DNA from: Aminobacter aminovorans
GTDB taxonomy: Bacteria > Pseudomonadota > Alphaproteobacteria > Rhizobiales > Rhizobiaceae
Length of the DNA stretch: 64,000 nucleotides
Direction: 5' to 3'
Assembly: GCF_900445235.1 (NCBI RefSeq)
Contig: NZ_UFSM01000001.1
Location: 614,501-678,500 of the forward strand
How positions within the stretch are numbered: the first letter of the stretch is position 1; each line of letters opens with the position of its first letter. Below, one piece after another: positions 48,180 through 56,890 of this stretch. Made by a program: the position numbers and the translations under genes. The notes beneath the pieces were generated by a model. The model ran no database searches, was not told the origin of the DNA, and was given only the letters and a program-made list of their open reading frames with translations.

Positions 48180-49091
48180 GTGAAATCTAGAAATCATCTT
48201 GGCGCGGCCAGCGCCATCGTTCTCCTTTGCATGTCATCGGCTGTTGTCGCGGGTGAACAGGATTCCGATCAGCAGGCCATCGGCTACCGCATCGGCCTCG
48301 CCTTCGCCGGTGTCCACAACACGCTGGGCGGTCTCGGGATAGAATCGTCCACCGGCGTGAGAGACGCAGACACCCGGCCTACCGTGATGTTTGACGGCAC
48401 ATTGGGCTACGACTTCGCACCCAACTGGGGAATTCAGGGTGACCTGCATGCTGCGGCCCTGGGTCGGCCGGACGTCCGCGACGGCGACAGGACCAATGCT
48501 TATGGTCACGGCGCCGTCCACCTCTACCATCGCACGGACAACTTTCTCGTCGGCGCCCTGGGTGGCCTTGGCATTCACAACGATCGCGGCGACTCCAACA
48601 CCGAGATGAACTATTGGTTCGTCGGCGCCGAAGGCAAGATGCTGACCGGCTGGGGCTCGGTCTTCGCCCAGGCGGGCTACCTGGATTCTTACGACAAGTA
48701 CGCCGAAGGTACGCATGAGGCGCCTTTCGCCCGACTTGGCATCAACTATTTCCTCGACGACGACTGGTCGGTGAAGCTGGACGCCGGCTATGCTGGCGGC
48801 AAGAAGTGGGATGTAGGCCTTCCCAACCGGATTTTCGACTTCAACGCGGAGAGCGAAATCCGCCCGGAAACCTGGCCGGTATCATTGTTCGCCCGTTATG
48901 AATTCACCCAGCTTTCCTACCATGCGTTCGATAACGACCAGGACCGCTACGGCGAGAACTTCCATACCGTCATGGTCGGGCTGAAGTTCCGCTCCGGCAC
49001 GACACTGCGCGAAGCCGATCGCGCGCCGGGATCGCTCGACCTGCCATCCCTGGGCAAATGGGTCGCCTTCAACGCCAACGAGGTCGAGTAA
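48180..49091 (+). CDS. Putative outer-membrane beta-barrel protein
   Basis: A 303-aa protein read from a GTG start, with a signal peptide ending near VVAG (24). The mature chain alternates hydrophobic and polar residues in strands ending in aromatic residues (GLGYDF-, FAGVHN-, FARYEFTQLSYHAF-, HTVMVGLKF-type), consistent with a barrel of 8-12 strands and acidic loops. I do not recognise a named family. Its 218-base upstream gap is AT-rich, with TTCTCA-GTT-TGAGAA at 48122-48136 and a TATAAA at 48146, suggesting its own regulated promoter. Confidence 0.78.
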   Translation: MKSRNHLGAASAIVLLCMSSAVVAGEQDSDQQAIGYRIGLAFAGVHNTLGGLGIESSTGVRDADTRPTVMFDGTLGYDFAPNWGIQGDLHAAALGRPDVRDGDRTNAYGHGAVHLYHRTDNFLVGALGGLGIHNDRGDSNTEMNYWFVGAEGKMLTGWGSVFAQAGYLDSYDKYAEGTHEAPFARLGINYFLDDDWSVKLDAGYAGGKKWDVGLPNRIFDFNAESEIRPETWPVSLFARYEFTQLSYHAFDNDQDRYGENFHTVMVGLKFRSGTTLREADRAPGSLDLPSLGKWVAFNANEVE

Positions 49092-49114
49092 GCCGGCAAG
49101 CTGCGATAAACACA

Positions 49115-49145
49115 AAAAGGGCGCCGAACCGCGCCCTTTTCTTTG
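49115..49145. terminator. Bidirectional terminator between the barrel and SPW genes
   Basis: Stem AAAAGGGCGC/GCGCCCTTTT with a 6-base loop; T-rich on the right for the plus strand and A-rich on the left for the minus strand. It lies between convergent stops. Confidence 0.92.
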
Positions 49146-49159
49146 ATGCCGTTTTGCCA

Positions 49160-49534
49160 CTACGCCTCGAGGCTGCGGTTGCGATCCTGCCAGAGTTCAA
49201 GGGCTGCCAGCACCGCCACTGCGATACCGAGGCCGATGTGCCAGCTGCGCAGCGCGCCGCCATATTCTAAGACAAACGGCTGCACCACCATCCAGACGCC
49301 ACCGAACAGCAACAGGATTTCCTCCCAGCGCCGCAGGAAGATCTGTTCCAGTCCGGACAGCACAACGATCGTCGCGCCTACGAGCGCGGTAACCGCCATC
49401 ATTGTCGGCATGTCGGTGACGCCGAACCACATCGGCGACACGATGATCGCAGCGCCGAGGATCATCGACACGATGTCCTCCCAGCGCCGATGCCGGGTGA
49501 GCCCCAGGGGCTCCATTACATTAAGCGTTGCCAT
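49160..49534 (-). CDS. SPW-repeat membrane protein
   Basis: A 124-aa protein with four hydrophobic helices in two SPW units: the first has IIVSPMWFGV, the second the degenerate GVWMVVQPFVLEYG. The N-terminus MEPLGLTRHRRWEDIVSMILG is typical. SPW proteins are small inner-membrane proteins of unknown function, often near stress genes. Confidence 0.9.
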   Translation of the reverse strand: MATLNVMEPLGLTRHRRWEDIVSMILGAAIIVSPMWFGVTDMPTMMAVTALVGATIVVLSGLEQIFLRRWEEILLLFGGVWMVVQPFVLEYGGALRSWHIGLGIAVAVLAALELWQDRNRSLEA

Positions 49535-49765
49535 GACGAAAATCCTCTTTGGCTACGTTCGAGTTAAGCTCGAGCGCCCGTGAGGACTATGTGCGTGCTA
49601 GTCGAACTCCTCAGTCGGGCGTTCTCGCACTGGGAATATTATCTCAGAAATCAGCAAGAAATTCAATCAACAGCCAGCGTCGCAGCCCGCCGCACCCTAT
49701 CGGGGCATTGTCGCCCTTGGCTTGCCGGGCAATACTGGTCGCGGGGAATTTCGATCGGAGGGGAA

Positions 49766-51358
49766 ATGCCGCGCGTCATCGCCATTGGACTGGACGGGAT
49801 GGACTTCGACCTTGTCGAGCAAATGATCGACGAGGGACGCCTGCCCAACCTCGACCGGCTGCGCCGGAACGGCATCGGCCTGAAGCTCGATCATGGGCGC
49901 GACAAGCTGTCGGGCCTGGCGTGGGAGCACGTCGCAACCGGGCTTGCGCCATCCGATGGCGGCCGCTGGTCGGCAGTGCGTTACGATCCGGCCACATATG
50001 ACGTTCTCCAGGAAGAGGCCACAACGCCTTCCTACCTGCCAGCCATCGGCCGAACTGTGGTGGCTTTCGACCTGCCCTATTGCCGGTTGGAAGACGGTGA
50101 AAATGTCCTCGGCCTCGCCGCCTGGGGGGCGCATGATCCCGGCGTCGAAGCACATTCCAATCCGCCTGGTCTCGCCGCCGAAATCGCCGGCAAGTTCGGC
50201 CCCTACCCTGCTCCGGAATGGATCTACGGCTTCTGCTGGCCTTCCGTCACCAAGACACAGGCGGCAGCCGCCGCCCTGATCGCGGCAGTCGAGAGGCGTC
50301 GCGAGATCGCGCTGTGGCTGCTGCGCGAGCGGCTGCCCAACTGGGATCTGGCGATTGTCGTTCCCTCCGAGGCACACTCCGGCAGCGAGCCGTTCTGGCA
50401 CGGCATCGATACCGGGCATCCGCTCCATCAACACGCCTCCGCAGCGCCGGCAAGACAAGGGATGTTAGGTATCTACGAGGCGCTCGACCAACTGGTCGGC
50501 GAACTCGCCGAGGCTTTCCCCGACGCGACGGTGCTGGCCTTTTCCATGCATGGCATGGGTATGAACGAGGGCGACGTCCCTGCGATGGCGCTGTTGCCCG
50601 AGTTGCTCTACCGCCGCAGTTTCGGCAAATCCTACATGCGTGACTTCACGCCAGCTGCGCGCCTTGCCGACGGCACGCCGCTGCTCGGTGAGGATGAGGG
50701 CTGGGAGCGGACGCTGCGCACGCTCGTCCCATGGCCCGACAGGCCCGGTCCCCTTGCCCGCGTACTGGTCAAGGCAGGCTTTGGACGGCGGCGCGACGCC
50801 GAAACGCTTCGCCGCCAGCGGGAGCCTCGCGGCATCGGCTGGATGCCCGCGACGCGCTATCGCGCCTTCTGGCCGAAGATGGACGCCTTTGCCATTCCAG
50901 CCTTCTACGACGGCCAGATTCGCGTAAACCTGCGTGGTCGGGAAGCTTTTGGAACCGTCAGCCTCGAACGCTACGATGGACTCCTCCAAGAGCTCGAATT
51001 GCTGCTGTCACAGTGCCGTGATCCGCTGAGCGGCGAACCGGCCGTGCGCGAAACCTTCCGGGCCGGCAAGCCAGCGTTGGAAATCGGGCCGCATGAGGCC
51101 GATCTCTATGTCCTTTTCCGGAAGGGCCTCCTCGGCATGATGCATGAACGGCTGGGTACCGTCGGCCCACTGCCCTGGCGCCGCACGGGCGGCCATACCG
51201 GCGACTGGGGATTCGTTTTCGGCGCTGGCCCTGGCCTCGAATCCGGCCGCTCCGGCGTCACCAGTTCCTTTGACGTCGTGCCGACGATCCTGGATCTGCT
51301 GGGCGTATCCTCGCAACTGGCCCCTAGCGGACGGACGCTGCTCAAAGATCCGGTCTGA
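49766..51358 (+). CDS. Alkaline-phosphatase-superfamily (type I phosphodiesterase-like) protein
   Basis: A 530-aa cytoplasmic protein of the nucleotide pyrophosphatase/phosphodiesterase group. The metal-binding GLDGMD is at residues 7-12 and the nucleophile is probably the Ser of LSGLAWEHVATG, nine residues before the TG, as in the family. The usual SDHG reads SMHG here, losing one Asp metal ligand, and the GH in the mid-protein motif reads SE. ATG 49766 follows GGAGGGGAA. It converges with the glycosyltransferase gene, overlapping it by 17 bases. Function unknown. Confidence 0.82.
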   Translation: MPRVIAIGLDGMDFDLVEQMIDEGRLPNLDRLRRNGIGLKLDHGRDKLSGLAWEHVATGLAPSDGGRWSAVRYDPATYDVLQEEATTPSYLPAIGRTVVAFDLPYCRLEDGENVLGLAAWGAHDPGVEAHSNPPGLAAEIAGKFGPYPAPEWIYGFCWPSVTKTQAAAAALIAAVERRREIALWLLRERLPNWDLAIVVPSEAHSGSEPFWHGIDTGHPLHQHASAAPARQGMLGIYEALDQLVGELAEAFPDATVLAFSMHGMGMNEGDVPAMALLPELLYRRSFGKSYMRDFTPAARLADGTPLLGEDEGWERTLRTLVPWPDRPGPLARVLVKAGFGRRRDAETLRRQREPRGIGWMPATRYRAFWPKMDAFAIPAFYDGQIRVNLRGREAFGTVSLERYDGLLQELELLLSQCRDPLSGEPAVRETFRAGKPALEIGPHEADLYVLFRKGLLGMMHERLGTVGPLPWRRTGGHTGDWGFVFGAGPGLESGRSGVTSSFDVVPTILDLLGVSSQLAPSGRTLLKDPV

Positions 51359-52238
51359 CGCCGGCCTTTCCTGCCAACTGCGCCGCCTTGACGAACAGCG
51401 CCAGCCATTCCCGGGGCGGGGCCGTTGTCCTCGCCTGCCGATAGCGGCGAAATGCTCTGCCGGCCTTGAGCCGTCCCCACAGCGGCGTCGGGGGCCCGGC
51501 CATGCGCTGTTTTGCATCGACGTGGAAGTAGCCCCAGAGCCACGCCTCGGTCTGTCGCTCCGGCCCGATCAGATGGTCGACGATCGCCTCGGGAACCCAG
51601 CGCCCGTGATGGCCCGCGGCAAGTGCTGCGCGCATGACCGCGATCTCCTCGCCGCCCGCGAACGGATTGCTCGGCCGCCGGCCGAGCTCGGGGTCGAAGC
51701 GAAAGCGGCGCTGGACCTCGGCGACCATGGCATAGTTGGCCCCGAAGGGAAGATCCGCATCGACGTTGGCAAAGACGTCGGCGGCGGCGCGCCGCCGTGC
51801 CGCATAGGCGCCCTCTACCAAGTCCAGGCCGGACAACAGCCAGGCGGGCGGCTCCCCGTCCAGGCATGGAACGATCACGCCACCGAAGATGCTGGATCGC
51901 GGCGACGCGGCCATGGCAGCTTCATAGGCGCACAGGAAGGCAGGCCGCACCAGCGCGTCGTCGTCGAGCCAGACGATCAGCCGACCTCGTGCCTCGGCAA
52001 TGGCCCGGTTGCGGGCGTGGGACAGCCCGCCTTGCGGCTCCGCGACCACGACCACCGGAAGCCGGTCGGCAAAACGCTCCGCCACCGGCACAGTGTCGTC
52101 GCCGCAATCATTGGCGACGACCAGGATTTCAAAGCTTGAGCTCGGCCTTTCGGCCGCGACGAGTGCGGCAAGGCATCGTGCGAGCAGCGGCGCCCGGTTG
52201 CGGGTGCAGATCGCGATCGTCAAGCCGAGTTCGGTCAA
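51342..52238 (-). CDS. Glycosyltransferase family 2 protein
   Basis: A GT-A enzyme of about 298 aa: LTIAICTRNRAPLLARCLAAL opens the fold and the DxD-type nucleotide-sugar metal site is WLDDDALV. A catalytic-type acidic stretch NPFAGGEEIAVM follows. The start is unclear: TTG 52238 has GAGGGG upstream and gives a normal GT2 N-terminus, while a TTG at 52343 would add 35 residues. Product unknown; likely a surface polysaccharide or glycolipid. Confidence 0.82.
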   Translation of the reverse strand: MTELGLTIAICTRNRAPLLARCLAALVAAERPSSSFEILVVANDCGDDTVPVAERFADRLPVVVVAEPQGGLSHARNRAIAEARGRLIVWLDDDALVRPAFLCAYEAAMAASPRSSIFGGVIVPCLDGEPPAWLLSGLDLVEGAYAARRRAAADVFANVDADLPFGANYAMVAEVQRRFRFDPELGRRPSNPFAGGEEIAVMRAALAAGHHGRWVPEAIVDHLIGPERQTEAWLWGYFHVDAKQRMAGPPTPLWGRLKAGRAFRRYRQARTTAPPREWLALFVKAAQLAGKAGVRPDL

Positions 52239-52352
52239 TTGCCCCTCATCCCCAACGATCGACTGGACCGGCCTTGCGGGGACGTCCTTGGCGGCTCTGC
52301 ATCCAGACGCTAATATTTGCAGCGTTTGCTGGCTTCGATGCAACCACTCGTT

Positions 52353-52538
52353 TTACCTGCGGGGGCGCCTGCCCCACAAAAACGCGGCACAACCGGCCAA
52401 CACGGTCGCGATGCCGATCCAGAACCATTCCGAGCGCCCGGTCATGAAGCTGCCGCCGATCAGCCCGGCGCCTTGCAGGATCCAGACGATACCTATGACG
52501 ATCGCGAGCGCCGGAACGATTGTTTGAAATAACTTCAT
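52353..52538 (-). CDS. Small two-helix membrane protein
   Basis: A 61-aa protein with two hydrophobic helices (about 7-25 and 38-55) around a short loop, and a basic end (WGRRPRR). The start is supported by GGAGGC nine bases upstream. No family recognised. Confidence 0.7.
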   Translation of the reverse strand: MKLFQTIVPALAIVIGIVWILQGAGLIGGSFMTGRSEWFWIGIATVLAGCAAFLWGRRPRR

Positions 52539-52846
52539 CTCAACAAAGCCTCCATGTTGATTATCTTCACCACGTCCGCCTGCTTCTTGATATTTCTATA
52601 CGTCTGAAAGTATCATCAAGAAGTCTCGCATCGGTAGCGATTCTCACGACTCACCGATGATCTCGACAGCCGCTCCGCAAATATGAAGATATTCCTTCTT
52701 CGTGGCCCGAGCATGCCTGACAAACTGTTACTTTGAGACTCCAAACGTGTGCGCTCGCCTCGGAACTGCCCGATGCTTGCCGCATTCGCTGCCATATTTC
52801 GGGTGAAACCGCTCCGTGTGTTTATCAACAGAGCGTTAACCAGAAG
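52539..52846. other. Non-coding gap, nothing recognised
   Basis: About 310 bases between the small membrane protein and the RlpA-like gene. It is less GC-rich than its surroundings, which suggests promoters for both neighbours, but no convincing site or RNA is visible. Confidence 0.5.
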
Positions 52847-53203
52847 ATGAAGAACCGCGCCAAGCCCGCGATCGCGGCGGCCACCATCGCCGCCGGCATG
52901 ATGATAGCCTTCACCGGCACCGCCTCAGCCCAGTGTGGCAAGGCTTCCTGGTACGCATTGACCTCGAAGACCGCTTCGGGCGAACGCATGAACCCATCGG
53001 CCATGACCGCGGCGCACCGCTCGCTTCCCTTCGGCACCAAGATCCGCGTGACGAACCAGAAGAACGGCAAGAGCGTCGTCGTTCGCATCAACGATCGCGG
53101 CCCGTTCATCAAGGGACGCGTGCTCGACCTGTCCAAGGGCGCCGCCCAGCAGATCGGCTTCATCAGATCAGGACATACGTCCGTCTGCATGCAGCGCACC
53201 TGA
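52847..53203 (+). CDS. Single-domain RlpA-like (double-psi beta-barrel) secreted protein
   Basis: A 118-aa protein: signal peptide to TASA (about 28), then one DPBB domain ([55 protein letters not shown]). The septal RlpA SPOR domain is absent. RlpA relatives are lytic transglycosylases acting on denuded glycan; short forms like this are common in rhizobia and may be wall-binding or lytic. Confidence 0.9.
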   Translation: MKNRAKPAIAAATIAAGMMIAFTGTASAQCGKASWYALTSKTASGERMNPSAMTAAHRSLPFGTKIRVTNQKNGKSVVVRINDRGPFIKGRVLDLSKGAAQQIGFIRSGHTSVCMQRT

Positions 53204-53214
53204 CGCTTTCGCCA

Positions 53215-54279
53215 CTAAGCCCTCCAGCCGACGCGCCGCGCCGCCGTCTCGGCCATCGCCTCGACGAGGCTGAGCCGCCATTCGGCCCGGCAATAGGCAC
53301 GGAAATCGAAGCAGGGCAGGCCCGGGCAGACCTCGAATTCGATGAGGTGCACGGTGTCGTCGGCCTCGACGCGGAAGTCGAGCGAAAAGACGTCTCTCAG
53401 GCCAAGCCCTGCCATCAGACTGCCCGCGATTCGCCTGATCCTCTCCGCCGCACGCGGCTGCAGCGACGCCACCTGCACCAGCTCCGGCTCGGCATACTGG
53501 CCCGCCTCCCTGGCCGCGGTGCCGGTGTCGCCATACAGCGCCATGCTGTCGGCCATGGTCTGGAAATCGCCGCCTGAATCGACAAAGACGATGCCGAGCG
53601 CCTCTGGCCCGACCTTGGGATCGACCGCCAGGAAGCTCGCCCGCACGTTGCGGCCGGCGGCATAGGGCTGGACGACGACGTCGTCGCGATACGCATCGAA
53701 AACCCGGCGCCCGAGCGCCAGCGCCTCCGCAGCCTTGTCGATGCGCGAATCCTCCCAAATGCCGATTTTGGCGCCGAGCCGGTTCGGCTTGACGAAATAA
53801 CCCGAAGAAGACGCCGGCGGCGCGACCAGCCATTCGCCGCCGCGTAAAAGGCCCGCCGCCGGCACCGGCAGGCCTAGTGCCGAAAGCACCGCACCTGCCC
53901 GGAACTTGTCCTGGCACAGCGCAAACAGACTGTCGTCGGCACCGATGGTCCTCAAGCCGTTGAGTCGGGCAAGTGCAGGCGACGCGCCGCCGCGGAAATA
54001 GGCGATGCCGTCGGTCAGCGTCCACACCAGGCTGGTGGAACGGTCCGCGGATGCCAGCACCGTGGCCGCGTCGTCCAGCACGACGGCGCGGAAGTCGAGG
54101 CCGCGCTCGGTGCACGCATCGGCGAGGGCGCAGAACTCTGGATCCATGTCGGTCGACTGAGCCAGATAGGACGAAATCTCCATCCCCGCCTGGCGCGAGA
54201 AACCGTCGGCCAGCAAGTGCTCTAAACAGGCGCGCTCCGGCTCGTGGACGAGAATGAGCGTCGGTCTTTGTCCGGCCAT
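53215..54279 (-). CDS. Orphan ATP-grasp-fold protein
   Basis: A 354-aa protein whose C-terminal two thirds look like an ATP-grasp ligase of the Ddl/RimK type: GYFVKPNRLGAKIGIW for nucleotide binding, VVVQPYAAGRNV, and LIEFEVCPGLPCFDF where other ligases have E-x-N for magnesium (here Glu-Phe-Glu). The N-terminal 110 residues form a separate pre-ATP-grasp domain. It is not an evident Ddl and lies in no clear operon. It may ligate an amino acid or peptide; no substrate is assigned. Confidence 0.72.
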   Translation of the reverse strand: MAGQRPTLILVHEPERACLEHLLADGFSRQAGMEISSYLAQSTDMDPEFCALADACTERGLDFRAVVLDDAATVLASADRSTSLVWTLTDGIAYFRGGASPALARLNGLRTIGADDSLFALCQDKFRAGAVLSALGLPVPAAGLLRGGEWLVAPPASSSGYFVKPNRLGAKIGIWEDSRIDKAAEALALGRRVFDAYRDDVVVQPYAAGRNVRASFLAVDPKVGPEALGIVFVDSGGDFQTMADSMALYGDTGTAAREAGQYAEPELVQVASLQPRAAERIRRIAGSLMAGLGLRDVFSLDFRVEADDTVHLIEFEVCPGLPCFDFRAYCRAEWRLSLVEAMAETAARRVGWRA

Positions 54280-54445
54280 CGGGCACGTTTCCTGCTGTCA
54301 TGCAGACGAAGCCAAGCGCCGCGCCTGATGCAGACAATGGCATCCGGGATGCCCCGGACTTGCCGGAAAACCGACCTGTTGCCATCGTCCCGGCGACAGC
54401 GGCACGCCGGCTGGAAGACCGCAGAACCAATTTGCAAACGAGCCC

Positions 54446-55315
54446 TCAGATCAGGACGTTCGGCTCGTGCCGGCCGTTGACCTCGATGTCGAGCAGGAAG
54501 GTCTTGCCGGCATGCGGGTCGACCCGGCGCGCCTTGGCGCTCATGCCTTCGGCGGCCGACGTCACCACCATCCGGTCGGCCGCAGCCCCCACGAAGGCCG
54601 GGCACGACGTCTGCACCGCTGGCACCGGCACGCTGCGCAGCAGCCTGCCGTCGGGCGCATAGGCGTCGACACGGCCGCCACCCCAGCTGGCGTTCCACAA
54701 CACGCCGTCGCGGTCGACCACCGAGCCGTCGATGTCGCCCCTGCCGCCGCGACGATCGACGAAGAGTTTCGGTTCACCGAGCGGCAGGCCACTGTCGGCA
54801 TCGCAGTCGAGGCGGTAAAGCAGGTTGACCGCCGTATCGGTGTAGTAGGCAGTCTTGCCGTCGGGGCTGAAGCAGATCGAGTTGGGAATGCTGATTGCCG
54901 GATAAAGCAGCCTGAGTTCGCCACGGAAGAACCAGTAGATGGCACCGGCACCCGCCTCGGCCTTCTTGCCCATGGTGCCGAACCACAGTGCGCCGCATGG
55001 GTGCACGCGCGCATCGTTCGAGCGCGTGCCGGCATTGGCGGCTTCGACCGACATATGCAGCATGAGCTTGCCGGTCGTAGCGTCGCGGACATGCAGGCCG
55101 GTTTCGGTCAGCAGCAGCTGGCGCTCGCCGTCGATCGTGGCAATGGCGCTTGCCATCTCGCTCAGTTGGTGAATACGCGTCTGGCCGCGGGAAAGTTTCT
55201 TCTCCAGCATGCGGCTCGCCAGGATATCGAACCAGTAGAGCGTGTCGGTTGCGGGGTCGTAGGTCGGGCCTTCGCCGAGCTCGCAGGCCTCGTCGGACAG
55301 GATGGTGGCGGCCAT
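54446..55315 (-). CDS. SMP-30/gluconolactonase-family lactonase
   Basis: A 289-aa six-bladed propeller lactonase: ELGEGPTYD carries the metal-binding Glu, PNSICFSPDGKTAYYTDT and the DGSVVDRDGVLWNASWGG stretch carry the Asn and Asp ligands. It is last in the minus-strand operon after dgoA, one base from it. In sugar oxidation it would open the lactone made by the SDR dehydrogenase. Confidence 0.9.
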   Translation of the reverse strand: MAATILSDEACELGEGPTYDPATDTLYWFDILASRMLEKKLSRGQTRIHQLSEMASAIATIDGERQLLLTETGLHVRDATTGKLMLHMSVEAANAGTRSNDARVHPCGALWFGTMGKKAEAGAGAIYWFFRGELRLLYPAISIPNSICFSPDGKTAYYTDTAVNLLYRLDCDADSGLPLGEPKLFVDRRGGRGDIDGSVVDRDGVLWNASWGGGRVDAYAPDGRLLRSVPVPAVQTSCPAFVGAAADRMVVTSAAEGMSAKARRVDPHAGKTFLLDIEVNGRHEPNVLI

Positions 55316-55316
55316 G

Positions 55317-55952
55317 TCAGGCGTCCCTGCCGATGGCATCCCAGCCGGCTACGGCCGCCCGGGCGCGCATGCCGACCTCGGCGGCGCTCATGCCCGGCTT
55401 GTAGAGGCTGGATCCCAGCCCGAACAATTGCACACCGACCTTGGCATAGGCTGCGAAATCGAGCTCCGAAACACCGCCGACGACGCCGACCTGCGTCTCC
55501 TTCGGCAGCACGGCGCGGATCGCCGAAATGCCGCCCGGTCCGAGCACGCTTGCCGGGAAGAATTTCAGCGCCGAGGCCCCCAGCCGCAGCGCCAGGAACG
55601 CATCGGTCGGCGTCAACACGCCAGGCATCGTCACCATCCTGTGCACGCCCGCGCGGCCCATCACCTCGGCGTCGATATTGGGACTGACCAGCAGCCGGCC
55701 ACCGGCATCGTTGAGCCGGTCGACATCCTTGGCCCATACCACCGTGCCGCCGCCGACGAGTGCTGTGGGCAACGCCCTGGCCAGGATCTCGATCGAGCGG
55801 AATGGGTCGGGTGAATTGAGCGGCACCTCTATCGCCTCGATGCCGGCATCGAACACGGCCTGGCCGACATCAATCGCTTCCTCCGGCTTCAGCCCGCGCA
55901 GAATGGCGACCAGCCCGCGGCCAAGTTCAGGGAACGGTGCAGTCACACTCAT
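55317..55952 (-). CDS. dgoA: 2-dehydro-3-deoxy-6-phosphogalactonate aldolase
   Basis: A 211-aa class I KDPG/KDPGal aldolase that splits 2-keto-3-deoxy-6-phosphogalactonate to pyruvate and glyceraldehyde-3-phosphate. The catalytic Glu is E42 in AIEVPLNSP and the Schiff-base Lys is K130 in ALKFFPA. Assignment to galactonate rather than gluconate is based on similarity to DgoA and on dgoK next to it (ATGA overlap). Confidence 0.92.
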   Translation of the reverse strand: MSVTAPFPELGRGLVAILRGLKPEEAIDVGQAVFDAGIEAIEVPLNSPDPFRSIEILARALPTALVGGGTVVWAKDVDRLNDAGGRLLVSPNIDAEVMGRAGVHRMVTMPGVLTPTDAFLALRLGASALKFFPASVLGPGGISAIRAVLPKETQVGVVGGVSELDFAAYAKVGVQLFGLGSSLYKPGMSAAEVGMRARAAVAGWDAIGRDA

Positions 55953-56890
55953 TCGGTCACTCCTTCAGCCAGCATCCCATTGCGCCGGGCTGCGGCCACA
56001 AGGCCGGCCAACACTGCTTCATCTGCATCAGCGATCGTCACCGCGATGCCGTCGAGGCGCATCGCCTCGGCATAGAGTGCGCCCAGCGCGCCCGAGACGA
56101 CGAGCAAGACAGGTGCGCTGCGTCGGCTGAAGCGCCTGAGAGCCGAGGCAATCTCGGCGCCGATCAGCAGGCCCGAAAGTGCTGCCGCCGCATCGTCCTG
56201 GCCGAGCCCCGAGAGCAGGCCCGAGGCGCGGATACCGAACAACCTTGCGCCGATGTCGCCGTCGGACAGCGCTTCCCGGCACCAGTCGCGGAACGCCTCA
56301 CTGTGCGGCGACACCTTGGCCGGCTTGTCGCCGATCGAGTGGCGCAGGATCGAGTGCTGGGCCAGCACCGAAAACAATTCGCCAGTCGGCCAGGTGCCGA
56401 AGCCCTTTATGGCGCCGCCCTCGGCGGCCACCCATTTCGAATGCGTGCCTGGCATGCAGACGAGATGGCTGCCCGTTCCGATCAGGCCGGCCATGCCGGC
56501 AAGCTGGGTCTCCTCGCCGCGCATGACATCGGGCGCGCGCGGGTCGCGCTGCGCCAGTCCCGGCACGATGCGGACATCGCGGCCGGCGCCTGGAACAGGC
56601 ACTGCGGCACCCAGAATATCGCCCAACGACGACGGCACGTCGACATAAGGCGCCTCGACCCAGCCCTGGCGGGCGCCGGCCATGCCGCAGACGATGGCTG
56701 GCAGATCCGTTGCAGCACCCATGTCCTGCAGCTGCCGGTCGAGCACAGTGGCAAAACCCTTGTGCTGTGCCGTGAGCAGGCCCTCGTCGCTGCGCCGCTC
56801 GTCCAGCACAGCCCCCGTGGCGTCGAGCAACCAGACGCGCAGCCGGGTCGTGCCCCAGTCGACTGCGGCTATTGTTGGCGTCGCGCTCAC
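55949..56890 (-). CDS. dgoK: 2-dehydro-3-deoxygalactonokinase
   Basis: A 313-aa kinase of the DgoK family (ASKHA-type fold), phosphorylating 2-keto-3-deoxygalactonate. The N-terminal AAVDWGTTRLRVWLLD is the phosphate-binding loop and VCMPGTHSKWV is a family signature. It starts at GTG 56890, overlapping the SDR stop, and overlaps dgoA by ATGA. A longer upstream reading would run into the SDR gene. Confidence 0.92.
   Translation of the reverse strand: MSATPTIAAVDWGTTRLRVWLLDATGAVLDERRSDEGLLTAQHKGFATVLDRQLQDMGAATDLPAIVCGMAGARQGWVEAPYVDVPSSLGDILGAAVPVPGAGRDVRIVPGLAQRDPRAPDVMRGEETQLAGMAGLIGTGSHLVCMPGTHSKWVAAEGGAIKGFGTWPTGELFSVLAQHSILRHSIGDKPAKVSPHSEAFRDWCREALSDGDIGARLFGIRASGLLSGLGQDDAAAALSGLLIGAEIASALRRFSRRSAPVLLVVSGALGALYAEAMRLDGIAVTIADADEAVLAGLVAAARRNGMLAEGVTE

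Noticed and set aside
49766..51358. Loss of the nucleophile in the phosphodiesterase-fold protein
   Set aside because: At first WEH seemed to replace the Thr site, but counting nine residues back from the TG shows a Ser in the nucleophile position. Only the metal-ligand changes are kept as a finding.
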